Below are positions 7,477-17,444 of a DNA stretch of 64,000 bases, in pieces. Below the pieces are notes generated by a model. It was not told the origin of the DNA. It saw nothing but the letters and a program-made list of their open reading frames with translations, and did no database searches. A program made the translations under genes and the position numbers. Source of the DNA: Thermosynechococcaceae cyanobacterium Okahandja (lineage in GTDB: Bacteria; Cyanobacteriota; Cyanobacteriia; Thermosynechococcales; Thermosynechococcaceae); NCBI GenBank assembly GCA_041530395.1, contig CP136945.1, positions 930,001 through 994,000 on the forward strand. The letters run 5' to 3'. Position 1 is the stretch's first letter. Every line of letters starts with the position of its first letter.

Positions 7477-10299
7477 TTAGTTTCTCTCGTGGCTGCTGCC
7501 AAGACTGCGGCGCTTGGTGACAGTTTGGTAAGCGGAAATAATATCCCCCTCCTGCCACAGTTGGAAGTCGTCTAAACGAACACCGCACTCGTAGCCGGAG
7601 GCCACTTCACGCACATCGTCCTTCATCCGCTTTAGGGAACTGAGGATGCCGGTGTGAATCACACTTTGCTGGCGGAGCACCCGCACCTTGCAGTTGCGCA
7701 CCAGCTTGCCACTGAGGACGTAGCAACCCGCCACCGCCCCCTTGCTCAAGGGGAAGATGGCCCGCACTTCTGCTTGTCCGAGCTCCTCTTCAACCAGTTC
7801 TGGCTCCAGCAGCCCTTCCATGGCCCCCTGAATATCATCAAGGAGCTTGTAGATAATGTTGTACTCGCGCACATCAACGTTGTTTTGCTCTGCTGCCTGC
7901 CGCGCACCACTGGCAAGGGTGGTGTTAAAGCCAATAATGACGGCGTTACTGGCGGTGGCAAGGTCAATGTCGGTTTCGGTAATTTCCCCGGGAGCCGCCA
8001 GTAGAACCCGCAGTTGCACCTGATCTTGGGGCATTTGGTTCAGGGCGGCCAGAATTGCTTCTACGGAGCCTTGCACATCCGCCTTCAAAATCAGGTTTAA
8101 CTCTTTGAGCTCGCCTTCGCGGGCTTGATCCGAGACGGAGGTGAGGGACACCCGCCGCGCTGTCGCCGCTTGGGCTAGGCGCGATTGACGCTGGGCCGCG
8201 GCACGCTCTTCGGCGATCGCCCGAGCCGTTCTTTCATCGCTAAAGACTTCAAACTCGTCCCCTGCTGCGGGCACTTCCGCTAACCCCAACACCTCGACGG
8301 CAAAGGAAGGAGTAGCCGCTTCAACTCGCTGGCCGCGATCGTCAATCATGGCCCGCACTTTACCAAAACAGGCCCCCGCCACTAAAATGTCGCCTACCCG
8401 CAGGGTGCCGTTTTGAACCAGTAGGGTGGCCACCGGCCCGCGGGCACGATCGAGGTGCGCTTCAATAACGGTGCCTTTGGCCGGACGATCGGGATTGGCG
8501 TAGAGGTCCTCGACCTCTGCCACAAGCAAAATCATCTCTAGTAGCGTATCAAGATTTTGTTGTTGCAGGGCACTGACGGGCACCATGATTGTGTCGCCAC
8601 CCCACTCTTCGGGCACGAGGCCAAACTCCGTTAACTCTTGTTTGACCCGATCCGGTTGAGCCGACTCCTTGTCAATTTTGTTAATGGCAACAATAATTGG
8701 TACTTTGGCGGCCTTGGCATGGCTAATGGCTTCAATGGTTTGCGGCTGCACGCCATCATCTGCCGCCACTACTAGCACGGCAATGTCGGTCACCCGTGCT
8801 CCCCGCGCCCGCATGGCCGTAAAGGCTTCGTGGCCGGGGGTATCCAAAAAGACCACTTGATGCTTTTCGCCGTTTTGCTCCACATCCACATGGTAGGCGC
8901 CAATGTGCTGCGTAATGCCCCCCGCTTCTCCTTGGGCCACTTTGGCATTACGGATGGCATCCAAGAGGCTGGTTTTGCCGTGATCCACGTGCCCCATAAT
9001 CGTCACCACCGGCGGTCGCCGCTGCAGATGATCAAGGTCGCTCGATTCGAGCATTTCGGTGACCTTGGCGGCTTCGGTGGTATGGCTGGCGGTTTCTACG
9101 GTAATCCCCAGTTCTTCGGCAACCAGTTCAATGGTTTCCACTTCAAGGGTTTGGTTAATGGTGGCGGCAATGCCCTTCAGGAAGAGAATTTTGATAATTT
9201 CTGCTTCGGAGCGGCGCAGCAGGCTGGCCAGTTCCTGCACCGACAGCGCCCCTTCGATGGTGATGTGATCCGGTGGTACCGCATCTTTGCTTTCGTCTTG
9301 ACGGCGATCGCGACTGCGGCTGGGTTTTTTCTCGGCGGGTTTTTCCGGCTTGCTCACCGGGGTCGTGGGGCGAGTGGGTCGCTGGGCTTTGGGTTTGGGG
9401 GGACGCTGTAGGGACTGACTGACATCCACCGTCATCTGAGGCACGGCTACAAGGCGACTGCTCAGTTCTAGCTCGTCATCGTCGTCAATACTTTCTTCCC
9501 GTGGCTTAAGGCTCCGTGGCAGTTTCCGCTTGGTTTCCTCTTCGTCGGTGTCCTTGTGGCGATGCCGATCCTTAATGACCTTGTTGATGGAGCGGCTGTC
9601 TAGAACCTCAATCCCCGAATCGGTGGAGGAGGGTTTTGGCGGAGTGGGGGGGCGCAGCACCGGCGGCGGTTGCAGTTCCGGCAGGGTGGGCTTGGGTGCC
9701 ATCTCTGGCTTAACGGGTGGGGCAGGACGGCGGACAATTTCAATGCGATCTTGACTATGAACCTTGGGAGCCTCAGCGGCTTTCTCTTTTTTCGGCAGTT
9801 CCTTGCGGGGCGGGGCGGGCTTTTCCAGCTTTTGGGGACGGGCTGGAGGGGCAACAAGGGAGGGAGCCGGTTTGGGGGGCTGGGGCTTGGCCGGGGCAGG
9901 AACTGGTTTAGGTGCCTCGGCGGCTACGGGTTCCGGCAGTTTAATTGGTTGAGAGGGTTGGGCGGGGCGGGGCCGTACGGGGGCGGTGGGACGGCTGGGG
10001 GGGTGCTGTAGCTGGGGTGGGGGGGCAGGGGTGTCGGAGCGGGGCTGGGTATGCACCGCAACAATTTGCTGGGATTTGGCAGCAGGATTTTTTTTCAGGG
10101 GGGGTGGGGTTTTGCTGGCTTTGGGCGACGCAGCAGCAGCGTGGGCGGTGGCGCGAATGCGATCGGCATCACTATCTGAAATGGTGCTGCTGTGACTTTT
10201 GTAGGGAATGCCCAAGCGATCGCAAATCGTGAGTAACTCGCGATTGTCTAAGTTTAATTCTTTGGATAGATCATAAATACGTACTTTACCAATACTCAT
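7477..10299 (-). CDS. infB: translation initiation factor IF-2
   Basis: IF-2 delivers initiator tRNA to the 30S subunit and promotes subunit joining with GTP. I place the start at the ATG at 10299 ([11 protein letters not shown]) rather than nine codons upstream, because cyanobacterial IF-2 begins with this IF2_N block. A long Pro/Lys/Arg-rich linker follows (about residues 60-340), then a second IF2_N helix set, the G domain with GHVDHGKT near residue 435, DTPGHEAF and NKID, and the two C-terminal beta-barrel domains. About 940 residues is normal for cyanobacteria. The usual upstream nusA-ylxR pair is not present; rimM lies upstream instead. Confidence 0.97.
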   Translation of the reverse strand: MSIGKVRIYDLSKELNLDNRELLTICDRLGIPYKSHSSTISDSDADRIRATAHAAAASPKASKTPPPLKKNPAAKSQQIVAVHTQPRSDTPAPPPQLQHPPSRPTAPVRPRPAQPSQPIKLPEPVAAEAPKPVPAPAKPQPPKPAPSLVAPPARPQKLEKPAPPRKELPKKEKAAEAPKVHSQDRIEIVRRPAPPVKPEMAPKPTLPELQPPPVLRPPTPPKPSSTDSGIEVLDSRSINKVIKDRHRHKDTDEEETKRKLPRSLKPREESIDDDDELELSSRLVAVPQMTVDVSQSLQRPPKPKAQRPTRPTTPVSKPEKPAEKKPSRSRDRRQDESKDAVPPDHITIEGALSVQELASLLRRSEAEIIKILFLKGIAATINQTLEVETIELVAEELGITVETASHTTEAAKVTEMLESSDLDHLQRRPPVVTIMGHVDHGKTSLLDAIRNAKVAQGEAGGITQHIGAYHVDVEQNGEKHQVVFLDTPGHEAFTAMRARGARVTDIAVLVVAADDGVQPQTIEAISHAKAAKVPIIVAINKIDKESAQPDRVKQELTEFGLVPEEWGGDTIMVPVSALQQQNLDTLLEMILLVAEVEDLYANPDRPAKGTVIEAHLDRARGPVATLLVQNGTLRVGDILVAGACFGKVRAMIDDRGQRVEAATPSFAVEVLGLAEVPAAGDEFEVFSDERTARAIAEERAAAQRQSRLAQAATARRVSLTSVSDQAREGELKELNLILKADVQGSVEAILAALNQMPQDQVQLRVLLAAPGEITETDIDLATASNAVIIGFNTTLASGARQAAEQNNVDVREYNIIYKLLDDIQGAMEGLLEPELVEEELGQAEVRAIFPLSKGAVAGCYVLSGKLVRNCKVRVLRQQSVIHTGILSSLKRMKDDVREVASGYECGVRLDDFQLWQEGDIISAYQTVTKRRSLGSSHERN

Positions 10300-10522
10300 G
10301 CTGACTCTCAAAATATCTGACGGCAATCATCTTGCGATAGCAATGTTGGGGGGGAGCGGTAGGGCAATCGGTTAGGATTGCGCAGGTGAGGGCTACCGCA
10401 ATTGAGGGGGGTTAAATCTTTTTAAGGGGTGGGTTGGGGCAAATCACTCAGCAATCTCAATACTAGGGGCATGTTCAACAAAACTCGGTATGTCTATTAT
10501 TAACGATTTCGGGGGGGATTGA

Positions 10523-11068
10523 TCAGGGAAGCAAACCAAAAGGTGGATCAATCTGAATTCGTTGGTGGGCTAAATCAATCTGGGTGACAATGGCGGGCAC
10601 AAAGGGAATATAAACGTAAGGGGCGCGGGCCTCTGGCAGGGCAACCTCTAGCAGATCATTGCCAGCACTGACTAAGCCAACAACCCGGCCGACGTAGCGA
10701 TCGCCCTCATAAACGCCTAGGCCCACTAAATCCATCAGGTGGTATTCATTAGCCGCAAGGGGGGGGCGATCGCTGGCGGGAACCAGTAGCTCTGCCCCCT
10801 TGAGTTGCTCGGCGGTGGTGCGATCGCGAATTTCGGCAAAGGTGACCACAAACTGCTCTGTCCGCGGCACAAAGCGCCCCCGCACCAAGGTGATGGGTTC
10901 GGGCACCCCTGTCGTGGCTCTGCGCAGCCAGCGGCACCCCGGGGTCGTAAACCGCTCCGGAAAGTCCGATAGGGGTTTAATGCGTAGCTCACCCCGCAAG
11001 CCATGGGCCGCCACCACGTTGCCAATGCACAGCCACTCCGTCTCGCTAGGGGGTGGGGGGGTCGCCAT
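10523..11068 (-). CDS. rimM: 16S rRNA processing protein RimM
   Basis: RimM binds S19 in the 30S head and assists late 16S rRNA maturation. The 181-residue protein shows the N-terminal RimM barrel (IGNVVAAHGLRGELRIKPLSDFPERF) and the C-terminal PRC-like barrel (YHLMDLVGLGVYE..Y.G.V...GNDLLEV). The start overlaps the end of cobH by 23 bp on the same strand, so the two are probably translationally coupled. About 220 bp separate it from infB; I see no gene in that gap. Confidence 0.95.
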   Translation of the reverse strand: MATPPPPSETEWLCIGNVVAAHGLRGELRIKPLSDFPERFTTPGCRWLRRATTGVPEPITLVRGRFVPRTEQFVVTFAEIRDRTTAEQLKGAELLVPASDRPPLAANEYHLMDLVGLGVYEGDRYVGRVVGLVSAGNDLLEVALPEARAPYVYIPFVPAIVTQIDLAHQRIQIDPPFGLLP

Positions 11069-11663
11069 AGGCTGTCCATGCCAACTGAATCAGGCTCGTC
11101 ATAATTGCTGTTGCCACGGCCACACCGCCTTTGGTGCCCTTCACCGTAATATGGGGCACCCATGACTTCTGCAGGCGCTCCAAAATGGGAGGAGCAAAGT
11201 TAGGGGCGGCATCAATCACCAGCGCTGGGCGAATCTCTTGGGCTTCCACAAGGCGTAACAGCGGTTCGAGGGCAGAATAATCACTACTAATGACAAAAAT
11301 AGCGGTTGGATGCCGGCGGGCTAAGGTTTCCACGCCAAAGGCAATGCGTGACTTGCCCTGCTGTGGCCGGATAAAGGTTTCGGCACCGCAGTAGATGGGA
11401 TTGGCAAAGCTCTCTTGGGTCTGTGGCAATAGCCCCACCTGCACCATCGTTACATCGACCACAATTGGCGCATGGGCGGCCAAGGCGGCGACCCCCGACT
11501 GGAGCGCCTGCTCAGAGTAAAGAATTAAGTTAAGGTACTCTGGATCTCCTGTGGCATAGACGACCCGCCGCACAACATCGTACTCCGCCGGACTCAGGGT
11601 ATGCCCAGCTAACCGTTGATCAATGAGTCGCAGTTGAGCCACATCGGACTGATGCCATTCCAT
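11046..11663 (-). CDS. cobH: precorrin-8X methylmutase / cobalt-precorrin-8 isomerase
   Basis: This enzyme moves a methyl group from C-11 to C-12 of precorrin-8X, giving hydrogenobyrinate, in cobalamin-type corrin synthesis. The family blocks VVDVTMVQVGL and GGVAVATAIMTSL (C-terminal helix) are clear. I chose the ATG at 11663 over a TTG five codons upstream. The position where characterised CobH/CbiC proteins carry the catalytic histidine (R.VIH.T pattern) reads RRVVYATGDPEY here, with Tyr instead of His. That change may be normal in cyanobacteria, but I cannot check it. It is divergent from the CGLD27 gene. Confidence 0.88.
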   Translation of the reverse strand: MEWHQSDVAQLRLIDQRLAGHTLSPAEYDVVRRVVYATGDPEYLNLILYSEQALQSGVAALAAHAPIVVDVTMVQVGLLPQTQESFANPIYCGAETFIRPQQGKSRIAFGVETLARRHPTAIFVISSDYSALEPLLRLVEAQEIRPALVIDAAPNFAPPILERLQKSWVPHITVKGTKGGVAVATAIMTSLIQLAWTAYGDPPTP

Positions 11664-11817
11664 GCAGGTTGACCGCAAAGGGGAAAGGACTAATCACTAT
11701 AGCAACAAACGTTTCACCTCACCAGCGGTGGCAGTTGGCTGCTACCCCTCAGTTTACGGCTTGAGAGTTGCGTTTCATGCAGCTTGTGAATCGATCCACG
11801 ATCCCAAGGAGACTGGT

Positions 11818-12342
11818 ATGCTGGAGGCAGTGTTGTCACATGTTGCCACTGTGTCTCAAACTCTTTGTCCTGTTCCGGTGGATCAGCGCCCCATTAATGA
11901 GTACCGCGATTTGCAGGGGTCTTGGTTTTTTCGCTGGTCTATTCAACCTTTGCCCCGCTTTCAACGCCGCTTAGCCCTCCTGTGGAGCCTCGGGTGCCTC
12001 GTGAGCGGCCCGTTGGCGATCGCCAGTGTGAATGGTCAGGCCAACCCCCTGAAGGTGGCGGTGGCGGCAATTCTGGGAGCCAATTTATGGGCATTACTGA
12101 TTCTGGTGCGGTTGCTCCTAGGTTGGACCTACGTGGGCGATCGCTTGCAGCGTCCCACCGTCATCTACGAAGAAACGGGCTGGTACGATGGTCAAGAGTG
12201 GCCAAAGCCGGAAACCGACCTGAACCAAGATCGGCTCATTTACACCTACGAATTACTGCCGATTTTGCAGCGGCTGCGGGTAACAGTGACGGCATTTGTC
12301 CTTTTTTCCGTTGGCCTCATTGTGCTCTGGGCATGGTCGTAG
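11818..12342 (+). CDS. CGLD27-like (DUF1230, Ycf36-type) protein
   Basis: The 174-residue product carries the family signature near its N-terminus (CPVPVDQRPINEYRDLQGSW), two hydrophobic segments in the middle, a YVGDRLQRPTV.YEETGWYDG block and a final transmembrane helix. The family is restricted to cyanobacteria, plastids and algae and is linked to photosynthetic growth and metal homeostasis, but no biochemical activity is established. I chose the ATG at 11818 because AAGGAG (11806-11811) sits 6 bases upstream. The longer open frame from 11662 lacks such a site and overlaps the cobH promoter region. Confidence 0.85.
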   Translation: MLEAVLSHVATVSQTLCPVPVDQRPINEYRDLQGSWFFRWSIQPLPRFQRRLALLWSLGCLVSGPLAIASVNGQANPLKVAVAAILGANLWALLILVRLLLGWTYVGDRLQRPTVIYEETGWYDGQEWPKPETDLNQDRLIYTYELLPILQRLRVTVTAFVLFSVGLIVLWAWS

Positions 12343-12380
12343 CCCTCCCCAGCGTTTATGGTGTCCTGAACAAATAACCT

Positions 12381-13328
12381 ATGGCCAAACGAACCCAGTC
12401 TCCTGCCCTTGAGGTCTGTTTATTACGCGAAGGTATTGTTGAATCTACCCACCATGCCCATGGGGTTGTCTGTGATGCCCGTGGACGCATTCTGGCGCTA
12501 GCGGGAAATGCCGAAACGGCCGCCTTTATCCGCTCGGCCTTAAAACCCCTACAAGCCCTCGCGGTGACCACCACCGGCACGATGGAGCGGTTTGACCTGA
12601 GCGATCGCGACCTCGCCATTATTTGTAGTTCCCATCAGGGACGGATTGAGCAGGTGCGGCAGGTGTTTAATATCCTCTGGCGCAGTGACGTGGATCCCAC
12701 CGCCTTACAATGCCCGGTGCCCCCGGGACGGCAGGGGGCGCTCCAGCACAACTGCTCGGGCAAGCACGCAGGCATGTTAGCGGTATGTCAGCAGCGGAAC
12801 TGGCCCCTTGCCAGCTACTTGCACAAAAACCATCCCGTCCAGACCTTGATCTTAAGTAAGGTCGCCGAACTTCTGAAAATGCCGGCGGCGGAATTTATCT
12901 ACGCCCACGATGACTGCGGTGCCCCCACCTACCTCATGCAGTTGGTGCAGATGGCCACCCTCTACGGCCAGTTGGCCTCCGGTAATGATTGGGCCATGGA
13001 GCGGGTGGTGCGAGCCATGACCCACCATCCCGACTTTGTTGCCGGTGCCGGGCAATTTGACAGCGAACTGATGCGCCTAACGGCAGGAGAGGTGCTGAGC
13101 AAGTCCGGAGCCGAAGGGATCCAGTGCCTTGGCCGGGTGGGTGAGGGGATGGGGCTAGCCATTAAAGTTAGCGATGGTGCCAAACGGGCTAAGTACGCGG
13201 TCGCCATTCAATTGCTCAAACAACTGGGCTGGATTAGCCCCAGCGTGGCGGAAGCCTTGGGCGAGCAGTTCCTCACACCCAACCAATTTACCCGCCTTGA
13301 GGTGAATGGCGAGCTAACCTTTGCCTAG
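12381..13328 (+). CDS. asparaginase II family protein
   Basis: The 315-residue protein belongs to the Rhizobium etli AsnA-type asparaginase II family, unrelated to E. coli AnsB. Family blocks seen are STHHAHGVVCDARGRILALAG at the N-terminus, ALKPLQAL, CSSHQGRIEQV, HNCSGKHAGMLAVC with the Ser/Lys/Cys active-site cluster, and HDDCGAPTYL. The expected reaction is hydrolysis of asparagine to aspartate and ammonia. It lies 38 bp after CGLD27 and 12 bp before the sugar-acid kinase, so it is probably cotranscribed with both. Confidence 0.9.
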   Translation: MAKRTQSPALEVCLLREGIVESTHHAHGVVCDARGRILALAGNAETAAFIRSALKPLQALAVTTTGTMERFDLSDRDLAIICSSHQGRIEQVRQVFNILWRSDVDPTALQCPVPPGRQGALQHNCSGKHAGMLAVCQQRNWPLASYLHKNHPVQTLILSKVAELLKMPAAEFIYAHDDCGAPTYLMQLVQMATLYGQLASGNDWAMERVVRAMTHHPDFVAGAGQFDSELMRLTAGEVLSKSGAEGIQCLGRVGEGMGLAIKVSDGAKRAKYAVAIQLLKQLGWISPSVAEALGEQFLTPNQFTRLEVNGELTFA

Positions 13329-13340
13329 GGAGGTGCCACG

Positions 13341-14666
13341 ATGGCTCAACTGAAAATCATTGTCCTTGACGATGATCCCACCGGCTCCCAGACGGTTCAT
13401 AGTTGCCTGCTGTTGACCCGCTGGGATGTGGATACCCTATGTCAGGGACTCAGCGATCGCGCCCCAATCTTTTTTATCCTGACGAATACCCGCGCCCTAC
13501 CGGCGGCGGCGGCAGCGGATGTGACCCGCAGCGTGTGCCGTCACCTGAAGCAAGCCCTCGCGATCACCGGCATCAGTGACTATATTGTGGTCAGCCGTTC
13601 GGACTCGACCCTGCGTGGCCACTATCCCCTTGAAACGGATGTGATTGCGGCGGAGTTAGGCCCCTTTGATGCCCATTTTCTGGTGCCCGCCTTCCTAGAG
13701 GGGGGGCGTATTACCCGCAACAGTCAGCACTTTCTGGTGGTGGAGGGGCAGCCGGTGCCCGTGCATGAAACCGAGTTTGCCCGCGATTCAGTGTTTGGCT
13801 ACCGCCATAGTTACCTACCAGACTATGTGGCGGAAAAAACCGCCGGCCAGATTCCCGCGGCTGCGGTGGAGCGTATTTTACTGCCCGATATTCGCAGTCC
13901 TGAACTGGTCGAACGTTTAGCCCAGTTGAGGGGCAATGCCTGTGCCGTTGTGGATGCCGAAACCCAAGCGGATCTAGATCAGTTTGCTGCTGTGGTGCGC
14001 GAGCTAGCCAGCAAGGGCAAGCGGTTTTTATTCCGCAGTGCCGCTAGTTTGCTCACGGCCTTGGCGCAGTTGCCACCGCAGCCGACACCCGCGGAAGCCA
14101 TGGCCACCTATTGTCGTCCCGGGCGGTGTGGGGTGGTGCTGGTAGGATCCCACGTGCGTAAGACCACCGAGCAGTTAGAGGTGTTGCTGCAAGCGCCAGA
14201 CCTTGCGCCCCTTGAGGTGCCCGTTGCGCCACTAACCGAGAGTGCCGCCGCCGAAGCGGAGATCATTGCCACCACCTTGGCAGCAGTTGAGGGTGCCATG
14301 GCTGCGGCTAAAACTCCCGTGATTTACACCAGTCGCCAGGAACTAACGTTTGCGGATGCGGCAACCCGTCTTGGGTTTGGCCAGCGGGTGTCGGAGGTAC
14401 TCATGGCCATTGTGCAGGGGTTACCAGCGGATCTGCGCTACCTGATCAGCAAGGGGGGGATTACCTCCAACGATGTGCTCAGTAAAGGGTTGGCTCTGCC
14501 GACGGTACGGCTGTTGGGGCAAATTTTGCCGGGGTGCTCGGTGGTGCGAACGAGTGCCGATCATCCCCGTTTTCCGGAGTTGCCCGTTGTCCTGTTTCCG
14601 GGGAATGTGGGCGATCGCCACGCCTTGGCGACTGTTTATCGGCGTCTGAGTTGTGCTAACCGCTAA
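13341..14666 (+). CDS. four-carbon acid sugar kinase family protein (DUF1537)
   Basis: The 441-residue protein shows both halves of the family. The N-terminal substrate domain has VLDDDPTGSQTVHSC, NTRALP and SRSDSTLRGHYP. The C-terminal nucleotide domain has VVLVGSHVRKTTEQ, the GGITSNDV motif and VVLFPGNVGD near the end. Characterised relatives phosphorylate four-carbon sugar acids such as erythronate or threonate. The dehydrogenase, isomerase and aldolase partners of those pathways are not in the window. An AGGGAGG ribosome site overlaps the upstream asparaginase stop. The substrate here is unknown. Confidence 0.88.
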   Translation: MAQLKIIVLDDDPTGSQTVHSCLLLTRWDVDTLCQGLSDRAPIFFILTNTRALPAAAAADVTRSVCRHLKQALAITGISDYIVVSRSDSTLRGHYPLETDVIAAELGPFDAHFLVPAFLEGGRITRNSQHFLVVEGQPVPVHETEFARDSVFGYRHSYLPDYVAEKTAGQIPAAAVERILLPDIRSPELVERLAQLRGNACAVVDAETQADLDQFAAVVRELASKGKRFLFRSAASLLTALAQLPPQPTPAEAMATYCRPGRCGVVLVGSHVRKTTEQLEVLLQAPDLAPLEVPVAPLTESAAAEAEIIATTLAAVEGAMAAAKTPVIYTSRQELTFADAATRLGFGQRVSEVLMAIVQGLPADLRYLISKGGITSNDVLSKGLALPTVRLLGQILPGCSVVRTSADHPRFPELPVVLFPGNVGDRHALATVYRRLSCANR

Positions 14667-14711
14667 TTACCGATAATGGTAGCGTAGGGCATTGTTAGGG
14701 TTGTCGCTGCC

Positions 14712-16652
14712 ATGGCCAACACCGTCATTGCTACATCGGTTCTTGAGGATTTGTTGGCACAGATCCCGCGCTTGCGATCGCAGTTGTACTTTAAGACCTC
14801 CCTCACTGCGCTATCCCACGCCATGGAAGATCAGGTTCTGGCCAGTGAGGATGCCCCGGTGATTATTGCCTGTTTTCAGCGGGAACGGTTTTATCGTCAA
14901 GAAGCCCATCGCTACCAGCGCATTGCTAGCAAATCGGATCATGTCTATGTGCTGGCCGCACCGGAAACCGAGTTTACAAACTACTCCGGCGACTACGAAA
15001 CCATTGCCTTTGACCCACAGGATGCCCTCAGTCAGGAGTGGCACTTGGTGGTGCTTAGTCCAAACTACAGCGCCTGTTTAGTCTGCTGCGAGGTGCGGCG
15101 CTCGGCCACGACAAACCGACTCGATGTTCTGCCTCCTCTCGATCAGGCGCGGCGCTTTGAGGGCATTTGGACCTTTGACCGCGACGTTTCGGCCACAGCG
15201 GCAACGATGCTATTGCAGCGGATTTGCGAGTACCGCCCTGAACTCCGCCTGAAAATTAGTACCGCCTTGAGTTTGGTGAGCCAGTTTCGCACCAATGCCG
15301 GTTGCGGCAGTGACCCGGCTCCCTTTGTGGATCGCCTTGTGACCTATTTGCAGGCCGGACAGTACAAGCAAATTAAGGCCTATCGCCAAATTGCCATTCA
15401 AGAGCGCAAGGAGCGCCTCACGAATGCCATCACCACCACCATTCGCAACTCCCTGAACCCGACGGAAATTTTGACGCGGGCGGTGGCAGAATTGGGAACG
15501 GTTCTGGGGAGCGATCGCTGTCTGATCTACCGCTGTCGCAGTACCGACACTCGCGTGCGGATTGAGTACGAGTACACCACCCCGGGCACCCCCTCGCTGC
15601 AGCAGCAGTACTGGCCGGTGGCGGAGCACCCCTACACCCAGCAGGCTCTAGAGCTACAACAGGCCATTCAGGTGGATGATCTGGGGGCTGACCCCCGTTG
15701 GCAACAGCCCCAGGAGGCTAGCCGCCTCAAACCCCTACAAACGTGGGGAGTACAGGCTCTGTTACTGGCACCGGTGCTCTACCAGGGTCGTCTCTTGGGC
15801 ATGGTGGAACTGCATCGGATGACCCCCCTGCCATGGCACGACATGGATGCTGAACTGGTGGGGGCGATCGCCATCCAAGTGGGGGTAGCCCTCATCCAAG
15901 CGGAAGCCTACGCGGACCTCGAGGAGCTAAACGCCCAACTCGAAGCCCTTGATCGCACCCGCAGTAACCTCATTGCCATTACCGGCCACGAACTGCGCAC
16001 CCCCCTGTCCACCATTCAAATTTGCCTTGAGAGCCTTGCCAGTGAACCGGATATGGATCCAGAACTGCGACAGGTGATGCTGAGTACCGCCCTAGCGGAT
16101 GCCGAGCGGATGCGCAAACTCATTCAGGACTTCCTCACCCTTTCCCAACTGGAGAGTGGCCGCATTCAGTGGCGACCGGAACCCTTACCCATTCAAGAAC
16201 TGGTGGACTTAGCCCTGAGTAGCCTGCGCACGCCAAAGGATCAACTGCCGAACATTAGCGCCAGCCTGCCCCAAGAGTTACCCCTTGTCCGTGCCGATGG
16301 CGAATGGCTGGTGGAAGTGCTCTCGAAATTACTGGACAACGCCTGTAAGTTTACGGAGCAGTCGGGCAACGTCTCCATTGCGGCCACCCCCCGCCCCGAT
16401 GGCCTGCTGGAGGTCACCATTGCCGATACTGGCCGTGGCATTGAACCGGATCGGCTGGAAACTATTTTTGATCGTTTTTACCAAGAGGAGGGGGCACTGC
16501 GACGCTCCGCTGGCGGCACCGGTTTAGGATTGGCCATCTGCCGCCAAATTATTACGAACTTGGGGGGGCAAATTTGGGCAGAGTCCGCCGGGCGCGATCG
16601 CGGCAGTGAATTTCACTTTACCATTCCCATTGCTGAGCCGCACTCTGGATAA
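14712..16652 (+). CDS. DICT-GAF hybrid sensor histidine kinase
   Basis: The 646-residue protein starts with a DICT domain (about residues 10-150, including YFKTSLTALSHAMED and VIIACFQRERFYRQEAHRY), a module found in cyanobacterial light and stress signalling proteins. A GAF domain follows (about 230-400), then a HisKA helix pair with the phospho-acceptor in ITGHELRTPLS (His near 424) and an HATPase domain with LLDNACKFT, ADTGRGIE and GTGLGLAI. No transmembrane helix is present. The GAF domain contains Cys residues but no clear bilin-binding context, so I do not call it a phytochrome. No response regulator is adjacent, so the partner is encoded elsewhere. Confidence 0.9.
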   Translation: MANTVIATSVLEDLLAQIPRLRSQLYFKTSLTALSHAMEDQVLASEDAPVIIACFQRERFYRQEAHRYQRIASKSDHVYVLAAPETEFTNYSGDYETIAFDPQDALSQEWHLVVLSPNYSACLVCCEVRRSATTNRLDVLPPLDQARRFEGIWTFDRDVSATAATMLLQRICEYRPELRLKISTALSLVSQFRTNAGCGSDPAPFVDRLVTYLQAGQYKQIKAYRQIAIQERKERLTNAITTTIRNSLNPTEILTRAVAELGTVLGSDRCLIYRCRSTDTRVRIEYEYTTPGTPSLQQQYWPVAEHPYTQQALELQQAIQVDDLGADPRWQQPQEASRLKPLQTWGVQALLLAPVLYQGRLLGMVELHRMTPLPWHDMDAELVGAIAIQVGVALIQAEAYADLEELNAQLEALDRTRSNLIAITGHELRTPLSTIQICLESLASEPDMDPELRQVMLSTALADAERMRKLIQDFLTLSQLESGRIQWRPEPLPIQELVDLALSSLRTPKDQLPNISASLPQELPLVRADGEWLVEVLSKLLDNACKFTEQSGNVSIAATPRPDGLLEVTIADTGRGIEPDRLETIFDRFYQEEGALRRSAGGTGLGLAICRQIITNLGGQIWAESAGRDRGSEFHFTIPIAEPHSG

Positions 16653-16718
16653 ATCTGGATAGAGATGCCCTTGGGTGCGCATACCCCTTAAGATGTGAAA
16701 AACCAATGGGCAACCTCC

Positions 16719-17444
16719 ATGGCGCGATCCTTTGCAGATACAGCAATTGATGTCTTGATTGAGTTGGCGGAGCGGGGTGAGATTGACCCGTGGGACATTC
16801 AAGTCATTGATGTCTTTGATCGCTGCTTGGCAGAGCTAGCCAGTCGGGGGCAACCCAGCCTTGGGGAATCCGGCCAAGCCTTCCTATACGCCGCCATGCT
16901 GGTGCTCCTCAAAAGCGATCGCCTCGTGGCCATTGATGAGACTCCCCCAGAGGAGAGCAGGGAGTCAGACCTTGCCGAGATTGCCCTTAACCCATCGTTG
17001 GCGGTGTTGCCCAGCCACCTAGAACAGCACCTGCACCGCCGTCCTGTGGCTCCCCCCCAGCAGCGTCGGCGTGTCACGCTCGATGAGCTTATTGCCCACC
17101 TAAAAACCATGGCCGTACAAACGGAGCGGGCAAAAGTTTTGCGACCCCATACCCCCCGCCCGCGCCGCCGTCCCACCACCCTCAGAACCATTACCCAACT
17201 GGCACACCAGGAAAACCTCACCGAAATGGCCGCCGAGGTGGAAATCCTCTTAGGGGATATTGCCCCCGTTGGGACATGGCTCGATTTCAGCGACCTACTC
17301 AACCGCAAAAATGATCCGGTGGGCGTATTTTGGGCACTACTGTTTTTAGCGGCCCAGTCCAAAGTTGATTTGCACCAAGAAACCTTCTATCAGGGGTTAC
17401 AGGTGCGCACCTGCTGTCCTGAAGCAGTGCCCCTCGAAGCCTAG
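16719..17444 (+). CDS. scpA: segregation and condensation protein A
   Basis: ScpA is the kleisin that bridges SMC heads in the bacterial condensin complex. The product shows the N-terminal helix block (AIDVLIELAERGEIDPWDIQVIDV), a middle FLYAAMLVLLKSDRL segment and the C-terminal winged helix (DPVGVFWALLFLAAQSKVDLHQ). I chose the ATG at 16719; a GTG at 16695 would add eight residues. Its TAG stop shares the palindrome CTAG with the stop of the convergent mrpB gene, so the two genes overlap by four bases. scpB is not nearby. Confidence 0.92.
   Translation: MARSFADTAIDVLIELAERGEIDPWDIQVIDVFDRCLAELASRGQPSLGESGQAFLYAAMLVLLKSDRLVAIDETPPEESRESDLAEIALNPSLAVLPSHLEQHLHRRPVAPPQQRRRVTLDELIAHLKTMAVQTERAKVLRPHTPRPRRRPTTLRTITQLAHQENLTEMAAEVEILLGDIAPVGTWLDFSDLLNRKNDPVGVFWALLFLAAQSKVDLHQETFYQGLQVRTCCPEAVPLEA

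Noticed and set aside
8830-10232. Several long Gly/Trp-rich open frames opposite infB
   Set aside because: They arise from the complement of the Pro/Lys-rich IF-2 linker and have no ribosome sites or known motifs.
11662-11817. N-terminal extension of the CGLD27 protein
   Set aside because: The good ribosome site is before 11818, and the family signature starts soon after it; the extra codons overlap the divergent upstream region.
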